DNA of 64,000 nt from Streptomyces sp. NRRL S-340 (GCF_000720185.1 NZ_JOIY01000039.1:1-64000); one strand, 5' to 3'. Shown: positions 26,590 to 36,384, counted from the first letter of the stretch. The notes: generated from the letters alone by a model not told the origin. Numbers and translations are program-made.

Positions 26590-26793
26590 TCAGACCGGGG
26601 TGACGTTCTCCGCCTGCGGGCCCTTCGGGCCCTGGGTCACGTCGAAGGACACCTGCTGGTTCTCTTCGAGAGAGCGGAAACCGCTGGCGTTGATCGCGGA
26701 GTAGTGAACGAAGACGTCGGGGCCGCCGCCTTCCTGGGCAATGAAGCCAAAGCCCTTTTCGGCGTTGAACCACTTCACGGTTCCGGTAGCCAT
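26590..26793 (-). CDS. cspA: cold-shock protein CspA
   Basis: A 67-residue single cold-shock domain, an RNA/DNA chaperone of the standard length. All motifs are intact: [15 protein letters not shown] (RNP1), VFVHYSAI (RNP2) and the C-terminal [11 protein letters not shown] strong GGAGGG ribosome site precedes the ATG. The leader is about 155 nt long from a consensus-like promoter and can fold into a hairpin, as is usual for thermally controlled csp mRNAs. It differs from the gene at 606-851 mainly by having the first beta strand. Confidence 0.97.
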   Translation of the reverse strand: MATGTVKWFNAEKGFGFIAQEGGGPDVFVHYSAINASGFRSLEENQQVSFDVTQGPKGPQAENVTPV

Positions 26794-26886
26794 AAGCCCT
26801 CCTTGGGCTCAAAGGGTCGCCCTGCTCCAGAACCTGCAAATGTGAAAACGAGATCGCCGCACAACTGCATACGTCTGAAAACGACC

Positions 26887-26917
26887 AGAGCCCGCGGTTA
26901 CATGCTCCGCAGGCTCT
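26887..26917 (-). promoter_or_regulatory. hairpin in the cspA 5' leader
   Basis: Arms 26887-26897 and 26907-26917 pair over 11 bp (one U-G) around a 9-nt loop in the leader RNA. Possible thermosensing or stability element; function inferred only from position. Confidence 0.45.
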
Positions 26918-26954
26918 GTACTGCAAGGGAAACCAAAACTGCAACTTGCTGGCG

Positions 26955-26982
26955 AGCCTAGCATGCGGGCACCGGAACGCAA
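26955..26982 (-). promoter_or_regulatory. cspA promoter
   Basis: On the minus strand TTGCGT (26977-26982) and TAGGCT (26955-26960) with a 16-nt spacer. Predicted start near 26948, giving a leader of about 155 nt. The rest of the 26794-27175 gap holds only this leader and the mqnA promoter region. Confidence 0.6.
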
Positions 26983-27163
26983 TAGGGGTCAAGATCACGT
27001 CACCCGGATGTTTGAAGGCTCTGGGGAGAGGTTGACGCAGACGATCCGGTGGAAGTCCGGCACCGGAGGGGCCGACCGGGTGAGCGAGGGCGCCGCGGGC
27101 CGCTGCCGCTCTGGCGGCCACGGCGGCCGAGGGGGCGGCGGCGGGAGGCGCGGGGGCAGGGTC

Positions 27164-28024
<861 letters not shown>

Positions 28025-28121
28025 GCCCCCGCGCCCGCGATCGCCTCCCTGCCGGGGCGCCGCCCGCCGCACTACCCTGCTGGGAAGGCCGGTGACCGGC
28101 GTACGGGGGAGGGTGGTCGGC

Positions 28122-30191
28122 ATGCAGCCGCTCGCGCACGACGAGCCCACCGCCGTGGGGCCCTACCGGCTGCTGGGCCGGCTGGGCTCCGGCGGCATGG
28201 GCCGAGTCTACCTGGGCCGCAGTCCCGGCGGCCGCACGGTCGCGGTGAAGATCGTGCACCCGCACCACGCCCTCGACGAGGAGTTCCGCGCCCGGTTCCG
28301 CCGTGAGGTGTCCGCCGCCCGCCGGGTGGGCGGCGCCTGGACGGCACCCGTGCTGGACGCCGATCCCGGCGCGCCCGTGCCCTGGGTGGCCACCGCCTAC
28401 GCCCCCGGCCCGACCCTCACCGCGGCGGTCGCGGACGCCGGCCCGCTGCCCGGGCACTCCGTACGGACCCTGACGGCGGGCCTGGCCGAGGCGCTGGCGG
28501 CGGTGCACGCGCTGGGCCTGGTGCACCGCGACGTCAAGCCGTCCAACGTCCTGCTCACCCTCGACGGCCCGCTGCTGATCGACTTCGGCATCGCCCGCGC
28601 CACGGACGGCACGGCGTCGCTGACCTCGACCGGCGTCTCCGTCGGCTCGCCCGGTTACATGGCGCCCGAGCAGATCCTCGGCAAGGGCGTCACCGGTGCG
28701 GCGGACGTCTTCTCCCTGGGCGCGGTCCTGGCGTACGCGGCGATGGGCGTCTCCCCGTTCAGCGGCGACTCCTCGGCCGCCCTGCTCTACAAGGTGGTCC
28801 ACGAGGAGCCGGAGCTGGAGCCGCTGGAGGACGGCGAGCTGCGGGAGCTGGCGCGTGCCTGTCTCGCCAAGAACCCCGGCGACCGGCCCGGACCCGGTGA
28901 GATCGCCCGGCGCCTCGCCCCCGGCGGCGCGGCCCGGCTCGTCGCCGGGGGCTGGCTGCCGGGCCCCCTGGTGGAACAGGTCAGCCGCAGTGCCGTGCGC
29001 CTGCTGAACCTGGAGGCGGAGACGGATGCCGGCCCGGCGGACCAGGCGTCGGGCCAGGTCGGCTTCAGCGGCACCGCGCTCCCCGTCTCCGGTCCCGGTC
29101 CGGGCCCCGGTCCGGGCTCGGCGCCCGGCGCCGGTTCCGTCGCACCGGTCGCCGCCGGCGTGTTCGGCCCCCCGCCGGTGATGCCGGCGGCACCGGAGAC
29201 GCGGCCGTCTGAACCGCCGGGCGTCCCTGAGTGGCCGGGCGGCCCGGAGCGGGCGAGCGGTGCGCAGTGGCCCGGCGGCCCTGGGTGGACGGAGAACCGG
29301 GAGGAGGCAGACGGTCGGCAGGAGGCCGGTGGCCCGCGGACGGCCGGCGGTCCGGCCACGCCCGGCGGTCCGGCCACGCCCGGCAGTCGTGCGATGTCCA
29401 GTGGTGGTGCGACCCCCAGTGGACCGGCGATGCACGGTGGTCCGGCGATGCACGGTGGGGCGCAGACTGCCCGTGGGGCGGAGGCGGCCGGTGGTCTCCC
29501 GGCGCCCCGGGCGGCGGAGACGGCCGGTGGGTTCCCAGCGCCCGGTCGGGCCGGGCCGCGACCGCCCTCCCCGTCCGGACCGGGCAGGTTCTCCGTCACC
29601 GTGGCGGCCGGCGCGGCCCCCGGCGCCGGGGGCAGGGGCCGCCGGATGAGCTGCAGCGTGGTGCTGGCGGTGGCCGGGGCCCTGGCCGTGGCCACCACTC
29701 TCGGGGCGGTGCTGCTGAACCGGTTCCAGGGCGGCGGCCACGACGGAGCCGCCGCCGGCAGCACCCCTCCCACCGCCACCGGTACCCGGCCGTCCGCCTC
29801 ACGCGCGCCCTCGGCCTCGGCGCCGTCCGGCGCGGTACCCGAGGTGTACCTGGGGACCTGGCGCGGCCCGGGCACGGTGACCGCCGCCGGGCAGGACATC
29901 CCCGGCGGCAACTACAAGATCGTCATCCGCCGGGCCGGGCCCACCGGTGTCGTCGGTTCCGTCACCCAGACCGACGCGCTCGGCGGCACCTGCGTCGACA
30001 TCCTCACCCTGAAGTCGGCCGACGCCAGGGAACTCGTGGCGGTGGGGCGCGGCAAGGAGGGCAATCCGTCGCACTGCGTCCCGGACGACCACGAGGTCCG
30101 GCTCCGTCCCGACGGCGCCGACGCGCTCCGGTTCACCTCGGCCGATCCCAGGGCCGGCAACCCGAAGGCCCGTGTGGAGCGCGTGGCCTGA
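28122..30191 (+). CDS. transmembrane Ser/Thr protein kinase
   Basis: A 689-residue PknB-like receptor kinase. The kinase domain (about residues 15-275) has the glycine loop LGSGGMGRVY, VAVKIVHP with the ATP lysine, HRDVKPSNVLL (catalytic loop), DFGIARA and the SPGYMAPEQ activation segment. A long Pro/Gly/Ala-rich juxtamembrane linker with short repeats (GGPATPGGPATPG, GGPAMHGGPAMHGG) spans about residues 310-505. One transmembrane helix lies at about 510-530 (SVVLAVAGALAVATTLGAVL). The extracytoplasmic C-terminal domain (about 570-689, starting VYLGTWRGPGTVT) is not PASTA and is of unknown ligand. The ATG at 28122 with GGGGGAGGG upstream is preferred to 28092. Confidence 0.92.
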   Translation: MQPLAHDEPTAVGPYRLLGRLGSGGMGRVYLGRSPGGRTVAVKIVHPHHALDEEFRARFRREVSAARRVGGAWTAPVLDADPGAPVPWVATAYAPGPTLTAAVADAGPLPGHSVRTLTAGLAEALAAVHALGLVHRDVKPSNVLLTLDGPLLIDFGIARATDGTASLTSTGVSVGSPGYMAPEQILGKGVTGAADVFSLGAVLAYAAMGVSPFSGDSSAALLYKVVHEEPELEPLEDGELRELARACLAKNPGDRPGPGEIARRLAPGGAARLVAGGWLPGPLVEQVSRSAVRLLNLEAETDAGPADQASGQVGFSGTALPVSGPGPGPGPGSAPGAGSVAPVAAGVFGPPPVMPAAPETRPSEPPGVPEWPGGPERASGAQWPGGPGWTENREEADGRQEAGGPRTAGGPATPGGPATPGSRAMSSGGATPSGPAMHGGPAMHGGAQTARGAEAAGGLPAPRAAETAGGFPAPGRAGPRPPSPSGPGRFSVTVAAGAAPGAGGRGRRMSCSVVLAVAGALAVATTLGAVLLNRFQGGGHDGAAAGSTPPTATGTRPSASRAPSASAPSGAVPEVYLGTWRGPGTVTAAGQDIPGGNYKIVIRRAGPTGVVGSVTQTDALGGTCVDILTLKSADARELVAVGRGKEGNPSHCVPDDHEVRLRPDGADALRFTSADPRAGNPKARVERVA

Positions 30192-30235
30192 CCGGGCGCC
30201 GCCAACCTGCCGTGGGCCCGCGACCGGCCCTGGCG

Positions 30236-30241
30236 TAGGCT
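30236..30241 (+). promoter_or_regulatory. possible -10 (TAGGCT) for mqnC
   Basis: TAGGCT followed by a predicted start near 30248 would give mqnC a 43-nt leader that includes GAAAGGGA as ribosome site before the GTG. Confidence 0.4.
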
Positions 30242-30290
30242 GATTCGGTCCGTCCACAATCCCTACGAACCCTCTGCGAAAGGGACGCCG

Positions 30291-31490
30291 GTGACCGAGA
30301 AGGCCGACCTCCAGTCCGTCCTCGACCGTGCCGCCGCGGGCGGACGGATCACCCCCGAGGAGGCGCTCGACCTCTACCGGCACGCGCCGCTGCACGCGCT
30401 GGGCGCCGCCGCCGACGCCGTACGCCGCCGCAAGTACGCCGGTACCGAGCACATCGCGACGTACATCATCGAGCGCAACATCAACTACACGAACGTGTGC
30501 GTCACGGCGTGCAAGTTCTGCGCCTTCTACGCGGCCCCCAAGGACACCGCCAAGGGGTGGACCCGCGACCTGGACGACATCCTGCGCCGCTGCGCGGAGA
30601 CCGTCGAACTCGGCGGCACCCAGATCATGTTCCAGGGCGGCCACCACCCGGACTACGGCGTGGAGTACTACGAGAAGCACTTCTCGGCCATCAAGAAGGA
30701 GTTCCCGCAGCTCGTCATCCACAGCCTGGGGGCGAGCGAGGTCGAGCACATGGCCCGCATCAGCGGGGTCTCCGTCGAGGAGGCCATCACCCGCATCCAC
30801 GCGGCCGGTCTCGACTCCTTCGCGGGCGCCGGTGCCGAACTGCTGCCCGAGCGGCCCCGCAAGGCCATCGCCCCGCTGAAGGAGTCCGGCGAGCGCTGGC
30901 TGGAGATCATGGAGACCGCGCACCGGCTGGGCGTGGAGTCCACCTCCACCATGCTGATGGGCACCGGCGAGACCAACGCCGAGCGCATCGAGCACCTCCG
31001 GATGATCCGGGACGTCCAGGACCGCACGGGCGGCTTCCGCGCGTTCATCCCGTACACCTACCAGCCGGAGAACAACCACCTGAAGGGCCGCACCCAGGCC
31101 ACGCTCTTCGAGTACCTGCGGATGATCGCCATCGCCCGCCTCTTCCTGGACAACGTCATGCACATCCAGGGCTCCTGGCTGACCACCGGCAAGGAGGTCG
31201 GCCAGCTCACCCTGCACTACGGCGCCGACGACCTGGGCTCGATCATGCTGGAGGAGAACGTCGTCTCCTCCGCCGGTGCCAAGCACCGCTCCAACCGCAT
31301 GGAGATCATCGAGCTGATCCGCAGCGCGGGCCGCGTCCCGGCACAGCGCTCCACGACGTACGAGCACCTCGTCGTGCACGACGACCCGGCGAACGACCCG
31401 GTCGACGACCGCGTGATGTCCCACATCTCCTCCACGGCGCTCGACGGCGGCACCGCGCACCCGGAACTGAAGCTGCTCGCGTCCAACTGA
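30291..31490 (+). CDS. mqnC: cyclic dehypoxanthinyl futalosine synthase MqnC (radical SAM)
   Basis: A 399-residue radical SAM enzyme that cyclises dehypoxanthine futalosine, the ring-forming step of the futalosine pathway. The cluster motif CVTACKFC is at about residue 70 in NYTNVCVTACKFCAFYAAPK. Further family marks are TQIMFQGGHHPDYGVEYYE, STSTMLMGTGETNAERI, and FIPYTYQPENNHL. It is homologous to MqnE at 15409 but distinct. The GTG start has GAAAGGGA upstream. mqnB and mqnD, needed between MqnE and the final head group, are not in the window. Confidence 0.97.
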   Translation: MTEKADLQSVLDRAAAGGRITPEEALDLYRHAPLHALGAAADAVRRRKYAGTEHIATYIIERNINYTNVCVTACKFCAFYAAPKDTAKGWTRDLDDILRRCAETVELGGTQIMFQGGHHPDYGVEYYEKHFSAIKKEFPQLVIHSLGASEVEHMARISGVSVEEAITRIHAAGLDSFAGAGAELLPERPRKAIAPLKESGERWLEIMETAHRLGVESTSTMLMGTGETNAERIEHLRMIRDVQDRTGGFRAFIPYTYQPENNHLKGRTQATLFEYLRMIAIARLFLDNVMHIQGSWLTTGKEVGQLTLHYGADDLGSIMLEENVVSSAGAKHRSNRMEIIELIRSAGRVPAQRSTTYEHLVVHDDPANDPVDDRVMSHISSTALDGGTAHPELKLLASN

Positions 31491-31527
31491 AACTGAACCG
31501 GCTGAACCGGCTGAAGCGACGAGCCCG

Positions 31528-32037
31528 ATGCTGACGATCCACCGCCCGCTGGCGGACCCGGACCGCTCGGTCGCGGTCGAGGGCGACCGGATCGCGGCTC
31601 TCGGTCCGTACGAGGAACTGCGCGCCGCGCACGGCGAGGGTGCCCGCGTCCGCGAGTGGGCCGGGACCCTCGTCCCCGGACGGCACGAGCCGGATGCCGT
31701 ACGCCTGCTGGAGACCCTGTACTGGCCCGACCCGCGCGAGGCCGGCGAGCTGGGCACGGAGCCGCTGCCCGTCGGCCCGGACGGCATGTCCGACACCCGG
31801 TGGGGCGCGAGCGCCCGGCGCGGACTCCAGCGGATGCTGGCGCGCGGGGTGACGTCGGTGGCCGGACCGTTCACCCGCCCCCCGGTGCGGACCGCCGTGC
31901 AGCGGTCGGGCGTCCTGGTCGGCCCCGGCGCCCCGGCCCTCGCCCCGGGCGCCCGCGCGGACTTCGCCGTCCTCGCGCCGGACGGGAGCTGCCTGGCGAC
32001 CGTGGTGGGCGGACGGCTCGTCCACCGGCGGGCATAA
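31528..32037 (+). CDS. barrel-less amidohydrolase-like protein (imidazolonepropionase/aminofutalosine deaminase composite domain)
   Basis: A 169-residue protein that looks like the two halves of the small beta-sandwich domain of amidohydrolases joined without most of the metal-binding TIM barrel. The N-terminal part, VAVEGDRIAALGPYEELRA then EWAGTLVPG, matches the start of imidazolonepropionase or aminofutalosine deaminase; in full enzymes HxH would follow, but here only a helical linker does. The C-terminal part, LAPGARADFAVLAPDGSCLA, matches the end of such enzymes. No metal-ligand cluster is evident, so catalysis is doubtful. It starts 37 bp after mqnC, suggesting a role in menaquinone synthesis, for example with an aminofutalosine-handling enzyme. 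Function unknown. Confidence 0.8.
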   Translation: MLTIHRPLADPDRSVAVEGDRIAALGPYEELRAAHGEGARVREWAGTLVPGRHEPDAVRLLETLYWPDPREAGELGTEPLPVGPDGMSDTRWGASARRGLQRMLARGVTSVAGPFTRPPVRTAVQRSGVLVGPGAPALAPGARADFAVLAPDGSCLATVVGGRLVHRRA

Positions 32038-32117
32038 ATACGATTTCAGCGGTTGACCGTACTCCTCCGCGACGGCGCACTTACTCTCGGCTACGGAGAG
32101 AGAGGAGCGGCTGCCGC

Positions 32118-32966
32118 ATGGTGAACGTCAAACAACTCGACCCCAGCGCCTCGCCGTTGGACTACTACGGCGCCGAACTGCGCCGCCTGCGCGAGGCGGC
32201 GGGCCTGCGCCTGGCCGACCTCGGCGAGATCGTCTTCTGCACCGCGTCCCTGGTCGGCCAGATCGAGACGGCCCTCAAGGTCCCGACACGTGACTTCTCG
32301 GCACGGGTGGACGCCGCGCTGAACACGGACGGCATGTTCTCCCGCTTGGTAGGGCTGGTACTGCGTAACCAGTTGCCCACGTGGTTCCAGCCGTACGCAG
32401 AGATGGAAGCAAAGGCGACGTACATCTCCACCTATCAGGCACAGCTGGTGTACGGGCTGTTGCAGACGCCGGAGTACGCCCGCGCGGTGCTGGAGACAGG
32501 TGACGCGGAGCGCGTCGAGGAACTGCTTGCCGCACGACTGGAGCGACAGCGGATCCTGGAGGTTGCGCGGCCGCCCTTGGCACTGGTCGTTCTGGACGAG
32601 GCGGTGCTGCATCGCCCCATCGGGGGCGTCGAGGTGATGTGCGCGCAATTGGCTCACCTGCTTAGGTGCGCTGAGCGCCCCTGGGTGCAGATCCAAGTAC
32701 TGCCGAACTCCGTAGGCCAGCACGCGAGTCTGGCCGGTTCGTTTAACATGCTGCGGTTCGACAGCGACCACGAACTGGTCTACACCGAGGACCTCATCTC
32801 CGGGCACATGACCGCCGATACGGATACCGTTCGCGAAGGCGCCCGCCGTTACGCTAGCTTGCAGGCCGCTGCCCTCTCGCAGGAGGAGTCGGCCAAGCTG
32901 ATCAAGCGCGTGATGGAGGAACGGTATGGCCCCCGCTCAGCAGTCGGCGAACATCCGGTGGCGTAA
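32118..32966 (+). CDS. XRE-family regulator with DUF5753-type C-terminus
   Basis: A 282-residue helix-turn-helix protein. The DNA-binding domain (about residues 17-75) includes LRRLREAAGLRLADLGEIVF, and the C-terminal DUF5753-like domain includes TYISTYQAQLVYGLLQTPEY and RQRILEVARPPLALVVLDEA. Such proteins pair with DUF397 partners in streptomycete development and stress circuits (the WhiJ/AbaA-like family). Codon third positions are less G/C-rich than in the neighbours, a common mark of this mobile family. The ATG at 32118 has GAGGAGCGG upstream; a longer frame exists but overlaps the previous gene. It overlaps the DUF397 gene by 41 bp. Confidence 0.9.
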   Translation: MVNVKQLDPSASPLDYYGAELRRLREAAGLRLADLGEIVFCTASLVGQIETALKVPTRDFSARVDAALNTDGMFSRLVGLVLRNQLPTWFQPYAEMEAKATYISTYQAQLVYGLLQTPEYARAVLETGDAERVEELLAARLERQRILEVARPPLALVVLDEAVLHRPIGGVEVMCAQLAHLLRCAERPWVQIQVLPNSVGQHASLAGSFNMLRFDSDHELVYTEDLISGHMTADTDTVREGARRYASLQAAALSQEESAKLIKRVMEERYGPRSAVGEHPVA

Positions 32967-33201
32967 GTCCTCCTACAGCGGCAACACCGGCGGCGACTGC
33001 ATCGAGTGCGCCCCCCTGAACGGCGCCGCCTGGCGCAAGTCGTCGTACAGCGGCAGCACCGGCGGCGAGTGCGTCGAGTACGCGAATCTCACCGCCCACA
33101 TCGCCGTGCGCGACAGCAAGAACCCGGCCGGAGGCCACTTCGCCGTCGCGCCGGAGGCCTTCGCCCGGTTCGTGGGGGCGGCGGCGCGGGGCGAGCTGTA
33201 G
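32926..33201 (+). CDS. DUF397 protein with a duplicated motif
   Basis: A 91-residue DUF397-domain protein, the usual small partner of XRE/DUF5753 regulators. The family motif WRKSSYSG occurs twice, at about residues 12 and 36, each followed by a Gly/Thr stretch and a Cys-x-Glu; a single copy is typical. The C-terminal half ([20 protein letters not shown]) is standard. It starts inside the end of the regulator gene (41-bp overlap), so the pair is cotranscribed and coupled. Confidence 0.9.
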   Translation: MAPAQQSANIRWRKSSYSGNTGGDCIECAPLNGAAWRKSSYSGSTGGECVEYANLTAHIAVRDSKNPAGGHFAVAPEAFARFVGAAARGEL

Positions 33202-33232
33202 GCCCCGCGGGGGCGGCTGCAACAATGACGGG

Positions 33233-33925
33233 GTGACCCGCGCATCCCTGGAGAAGCAGCCGCACGAAGTCGCCTCGATGTTCGACGACGTGGCGGAACG
33301 GTACGACCTGACCAACGACGTGCTGTCCCTGGGACAGGACCGGCGCTGGCGCAAGGAGGTCGCCAGAGCGGTCGACGCGCGCCCGGCGCAGAAGATCCTC
33401 GACCTCGCCGCGGGCACGGCCACCTCCTCCCTGCCCTTCACCCGCGCGGGCGCCTACGTCGTGCCCTGCGACTTCTCGATCGGCATGCTCCAGGTGGGCA
33501 AGCAGCGGCACGGCTGGCTGCCGTTCACCGCGGGCGACGCGACCCGGCTGCCGTTCAAGGACGACACCTTCGACGCGGTCACCATCTCCTTCGGGCTGCG
33601 CAACGTGCAGGACTTCGACGCGGCGCTGCGCGAGATGCACCGGGTGACGCGGCCCGGCGGACGCGTGGTGATCTGCGAGTTCTCGCACCCGACGTGGGCG
33701 CCCTTCCGTACGGTCTACACGGAGTACCTGATGCGGGCCCTGCCGCCCGTGGCCCGCGCGGTGTCCTCCAGCCCGGACGCGTACGTCTACCTCGCCGAGT
33801 CCATCCGGGCCTGGCCCGACCAGCCGGCGCTGGCCGCACGGCTGCGCGAGGCCGGCTGGTCGAAGGTGGCGTGGCGCAACCTCACCGGCGGCATCGTCAC
33901 CCTGCACCGCGGCTTCAAGGCCTGA
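33233..33925 (+). CDS. menG: demethylmenaquinone methyltransferase MenG/UbiE
   Basis: A 230-residue SAM-dependent methyltransferase that methylates demethylmenaquinone in the last ring modification step. Motif I is [14 protein letters not shown] (about residue 55), followed by [20 protein letters not shown] and [14 protein letters not shown], characteristic of UbiE/MenG. The GTG at 33233 lies 7 nt after AACAAT, a possible -10, and has no ribosome site, suggesting another leaderless start. It joins the head-group, prenylation and reductase genes of the same pathway in this window. Confidence 0.95.
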   Translation: MTRASLEKQPHEVASMFDDVAERYDLTNDVLSLGQDRRWRKEVARAVDARPAQKILDLAAGTATSSLPFTRAGAYVVPCDFSIGMLQVGKQRHGWLPFTAGDATRLPFKDDTFDAVTISFGLRNVQDFDAALREMHRVTRPGGRVVICEFSHPTWAPFRTVYTEYLMRALPPVARAVSSSPDAYVYLAESIRAWPDQPALAARLREAGWSKVAWRNLTGGIVTLHRGFKA

Positions 33926-33996
33926 CACGGACCGCGCCCCCCGAGCCCGGCCCGCCCGGGGGCGGACGACCGGGCGGAGCCGCCGGTACGGGAAGG

Positions 33997-34371
33997 TCAG
34001 CCGGGGGTGACGACGGCGTAGGGCTCGTCGGGCTCGTCGAGCCCGCCCGGCGCGACCGGCTCGGCCAGGCCGCGTCGCGCGCCGCCCGGGGGCGGCCCCG
34101 GCACGCGCGGCTCGCGGACGCCCCCGCCGCCCTCGCCCGGACCGAAGTCGAACCACACGTACACCCGGGAGTCCCGCGGCACCTCGGCGCCGGGCCGCGG
34201 GTACTGGCGTACGACGTGGTCGACGACGGTGAGGTGGAAGTCGGGCCGGTCGGGCGCGTCGAGCAGCAGGCCCCGCGCCCGGGCGGTCTCCCGCGCGTCC
34301 ACGGCCATCAGGCCGACCAGGCGCGGTACGCGCACTTCCGGTGTCTTGGGCGTCGGGTACACGGACGTCAC
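33997..34371 (-). CDS. small PASTA-domain protein
   Basis: A 124-residue protein whose first half is a single PASTA domain (VRVPRLVGLMAVDARETARA, then GLLLDAPDRPDFHLTVVD and HVVRQYPRPGAEVPRDSRVY). The second half is Gly/Pro-rich with no fold. PASTA domains usually bind peptidoglycan fragments on kinases or penicillin-binding proteins, but no kinase, membrane or signal sequence is present here, so it may act in the cytoplasm by another mechanism. Starts at GTG 34371 or ATG 34407 are both possible; the former begins closer to the conserved region. Confidence 0.75.
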   Translation of the reverse strand: MTSVYPTPKTPEVRVPRLVGLMAVDARETARARGLLLDAPDRPDFHLTVVDHVVRQYPRPGAEVPRDSRVYVWFDFGPGEGGGGVREPRVPGPPPGGARRGLAEPVAPGGLDEPDEPYAVVTPG

Positions 34372-34421
34372 CCCCCAGCGGTACCGGCAGGGTAACCGTC
34401 CGGCCATGCCGTCCGGAAGGT

Positions 34422-34982
34422 TCAGGTGTCTTTCCGTGACAATTGACTACCCTGGGTGACGACATCGTCCTGTCGTCCCAGTTCGAGCCGGTAGCAGTGG
34501 CCCGTCCGGCCGCCGACGGGGGTCACGAAGGTCTCCGCGTGGTACATGCCCAGGCGCCGGGTGACCGCTATGGACCGGGTGTTGCGGGCGTCGACCATCG
34601 CGACCACGCCGGGCAGGCCGGCCGCGCGCAGCCGCTCCAGGGTCATCCGGGCCGCCGCCGTGACGTATCCCCGCCCCCAGTACTCCCGCCCGAGCCGCCA
34701 ACCGATCTCCACCTCGCCGACCGGCCCCCACGCGCCGGGCCACGGCTGGGCGCCGGTGAACCCGATGGCCCGGCCGGACTCGTCGAGCATCGTCCAGAAG
34801 CAGAACCCGCGTTCGGCGTCGTGCCGGCGCTGGCGGGCGGTCAGCTCCTCGTAGACGGACAGCTCCGCGGAACGGCCGCCGTGGTACTCCATGACGTCCG
34901 GGTCGTCGAAGAGGCGGTGCCAGGCGACGGCGTCCTCGTCGGTGGGAACGCGCAGCCGTACGACAGGCGGAACTCGGTTCAC
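34422..34982 (-). CDS. GNAT-family acetyltransferase (RimJ/RimL-like)
   Basis: A 186-residue acetyltransferase of the RimJ/RimL type. It begins RVPPVVRLRVPTDEDAVAW and has the typical EIGWRLGREYWGRGYVTAAA acetyl-CoA motif at about residue 97 and VDARNTRSIAVTRRLGMYHA. Substrate is unknown. The GTG at 34982 is chosen because the fold begins there, although the frame is open to 35348. It is divergent from the MenJ-like gene, with a 97-bp gap that must hold both promoters. Confidence 0.88.
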   Translation of the reverse strand: MNRVPPVVRLRVPTDEDAVAWHRLFDDPDVMEYHGGRSAELSVYEELTARQRRHDAERGFCFWTMLDESGRAIGFTGAQPWPGAWGPVGEVEIGWRLGREYWGRGYVTAAARMTLERLRAAGLPGVVAMVDARNTRSIAVTRRLGMYHAETFVTPVGGRTGHCYRLELGRQDDVVTQGSQLSRKDT

Positions 34983-35079
34983 AGGGCAGCCCTTCAGCCG
35001 GGTGATCAGTGCCGCTGAATAGACTGCCCATGTCCAGTGCCGGTCGGCACGCAGATTCCGAACTTGGGGAGATCCCGCC

Positions 35080-36384
35080 GTGACCGTCGTGACTGAGCCG
35101 CTCTCCGATCCCCTCTCCGGGAACACCGCCGATGTCATCGTCGTGGGTGCGGGGCCGGCCGGTTCCACCACCGCGTACCACCTCGCCCGGGCCGGTCTGG
35201 ACGTACTCCTGCTGGAGAAGACCGAGTTCCCGCGCGAGAAGGTCTGCGGCGACGGTCTGACCCCGCGCGCCGTCAAGCAGCTCGTCGCCATGGGCATCGA
35301 CATCTCCGAGGAGGCCGGCTGGCTGCGCAACAAGGGCCTGCGCATCATCGGCGGCGGCGTCCGGCTCCAGCTCGACTGGCCCGACCTGGCCTCCTTCCCC
35401 GACTACGGACTCGTCCGCAAGCGCGACGACTTCGACGAGCAGCTCGCCCGGCAGGCCCAGAAGGCGGGCGCGCGGCTGTACGAGCGCTGCAACGTGTCGG
35501 AGCCGATCGTCGACGACCGCACCGGCCGCATCACCGGTGTGAAGGCCAGGCTCGGCGAGGAGAAGCGCGAGGTCACCTTCCACGCGCCGCTCGTCGTCGC
35601 CGCCGACGGCAACTCCACCCGCCTCTCCCTGGCGATGGGCCTGCACCGCCGCGAGGACCGCCCGATGGGTGTCGCCGTGCGCACGTACTTCACCTCGCCG
35701 CGCCACGACGACGACTACCTGGAGTCCTGGCTGGAGCTGTGGGACCGGCGCGGCCCGCAGGACCGCCTGCTGCCCGGCTACGGCTGGGTTTTCGGCATGG
35801 GCGACGGCACCTCCAACGTGGGCCTGGGCGTGCTCAACACCTCCGCCGCCTTCAAGGAACTGGACTGGCGGGAGGTCCTGAAGGCCTGGTGCGCCTCGAT
35901 GCCCGAGGACTGGGGCTACACCCCGGAGAACATGACCGGCCCCATCCGCGGCGCCGCCCTGCCGATGGCGTTCAACCGGCAGCCCCACTACACGCGCGGG
36001 CTGCTGCTCGTCGGCGACGCCGGCGGCCTGGTGAACCCCTTCAACGGCGAGGGCATCGCCTACGCCATGGAGTCCGGCGCGCTCGCCGCCGAGGTCATCG
36101 TCCAGGCCCACTCCCGCGCCACGCCCGCCCAGCGCGAACTGGCCCTCCAGCGCTACCCGCGCGTCCTGAAGGACACCTACGGCGGCTACTACACGCTCGG
36201 CCGCGCCTTCGTGAAGCTCATCGGCAACCCGAAGGTCATGCAGATCGCCGCCCAGCGCGGCCTCACGCACCCGCTGCTGATGAAGTTCACCCTCAAGCTC
36301 CTGGCCAACCTCACCGACCCGACCGGCGGCGACGCGATGGACCGCATCATCAACGGCCTGAGCAAGGTGGCCCCGAAGGCCTGA
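35080..36384 (+). CDS. menJ: geranylgeranyl reductase family FAD enzyme, MenJ-like
   Basis: A 434-residue flavoprotein. The N-terminal dinucleotide fold VIVVGAGPAGSTTAYHLARA and the motifs CGDGLTPRAVKQL, YGLVRKRDDFDEQLA and LVGDAGGLVNPFNGEGI place it in the geranylgeranyl reductase family. In mycobacteria the MenJ member saturates a double bond of the menaquinone side chain. Streptomyces menaquinones are partly hydrogenated, and the gene lies near menG, so this role is likely. It sits just upstream of the NlpC/P60 gene and nuo operon. Confidence 0.88.
   Translation: MTVVTEPLSDPLSGNTADVIVVGAGPAGSTTAYHLARAGLDVLLLEKTEFPREKVCGDGLTPRAVKQLVAMGIDISEEAGWLRNKGLRIIGGGVRLQLDWPDLASFPDYGLVRKRDDFDEQLARQAQKAGARLYERCNVSEPIVDDRTGRITGVKARLGEEKREVTFHAPLVVAADGNSTRLSLAMGLHRREDRPMGVAVRTYFTSPRHDDDYLESWLELWDRRGPQDRLLPGYGWVFGMGDGTSNVGLGVLNTSAAFKELDWREVLKAWCASMPEDWGYTPENMTGPIRGAALPMAFNRQPHYTRGLLLVGDAGGLVNPFNGEGIAYAMESGALAAEVIVQAHSRATPAQRELALQRYPRVLKDTYGGYYTLGRAFVKLIGNPKVMQIAAQRGLTHPLLMKFTLKLLANLTDPTGGDAMDRIINGLSKVAPKA

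Noticed and set aside
28122..30191. PASTA domains on the receptor kinase
   Set aside because: The extracytoplasmic part has no PASTA repeat pattern; only the separate protein at 33997 has one.
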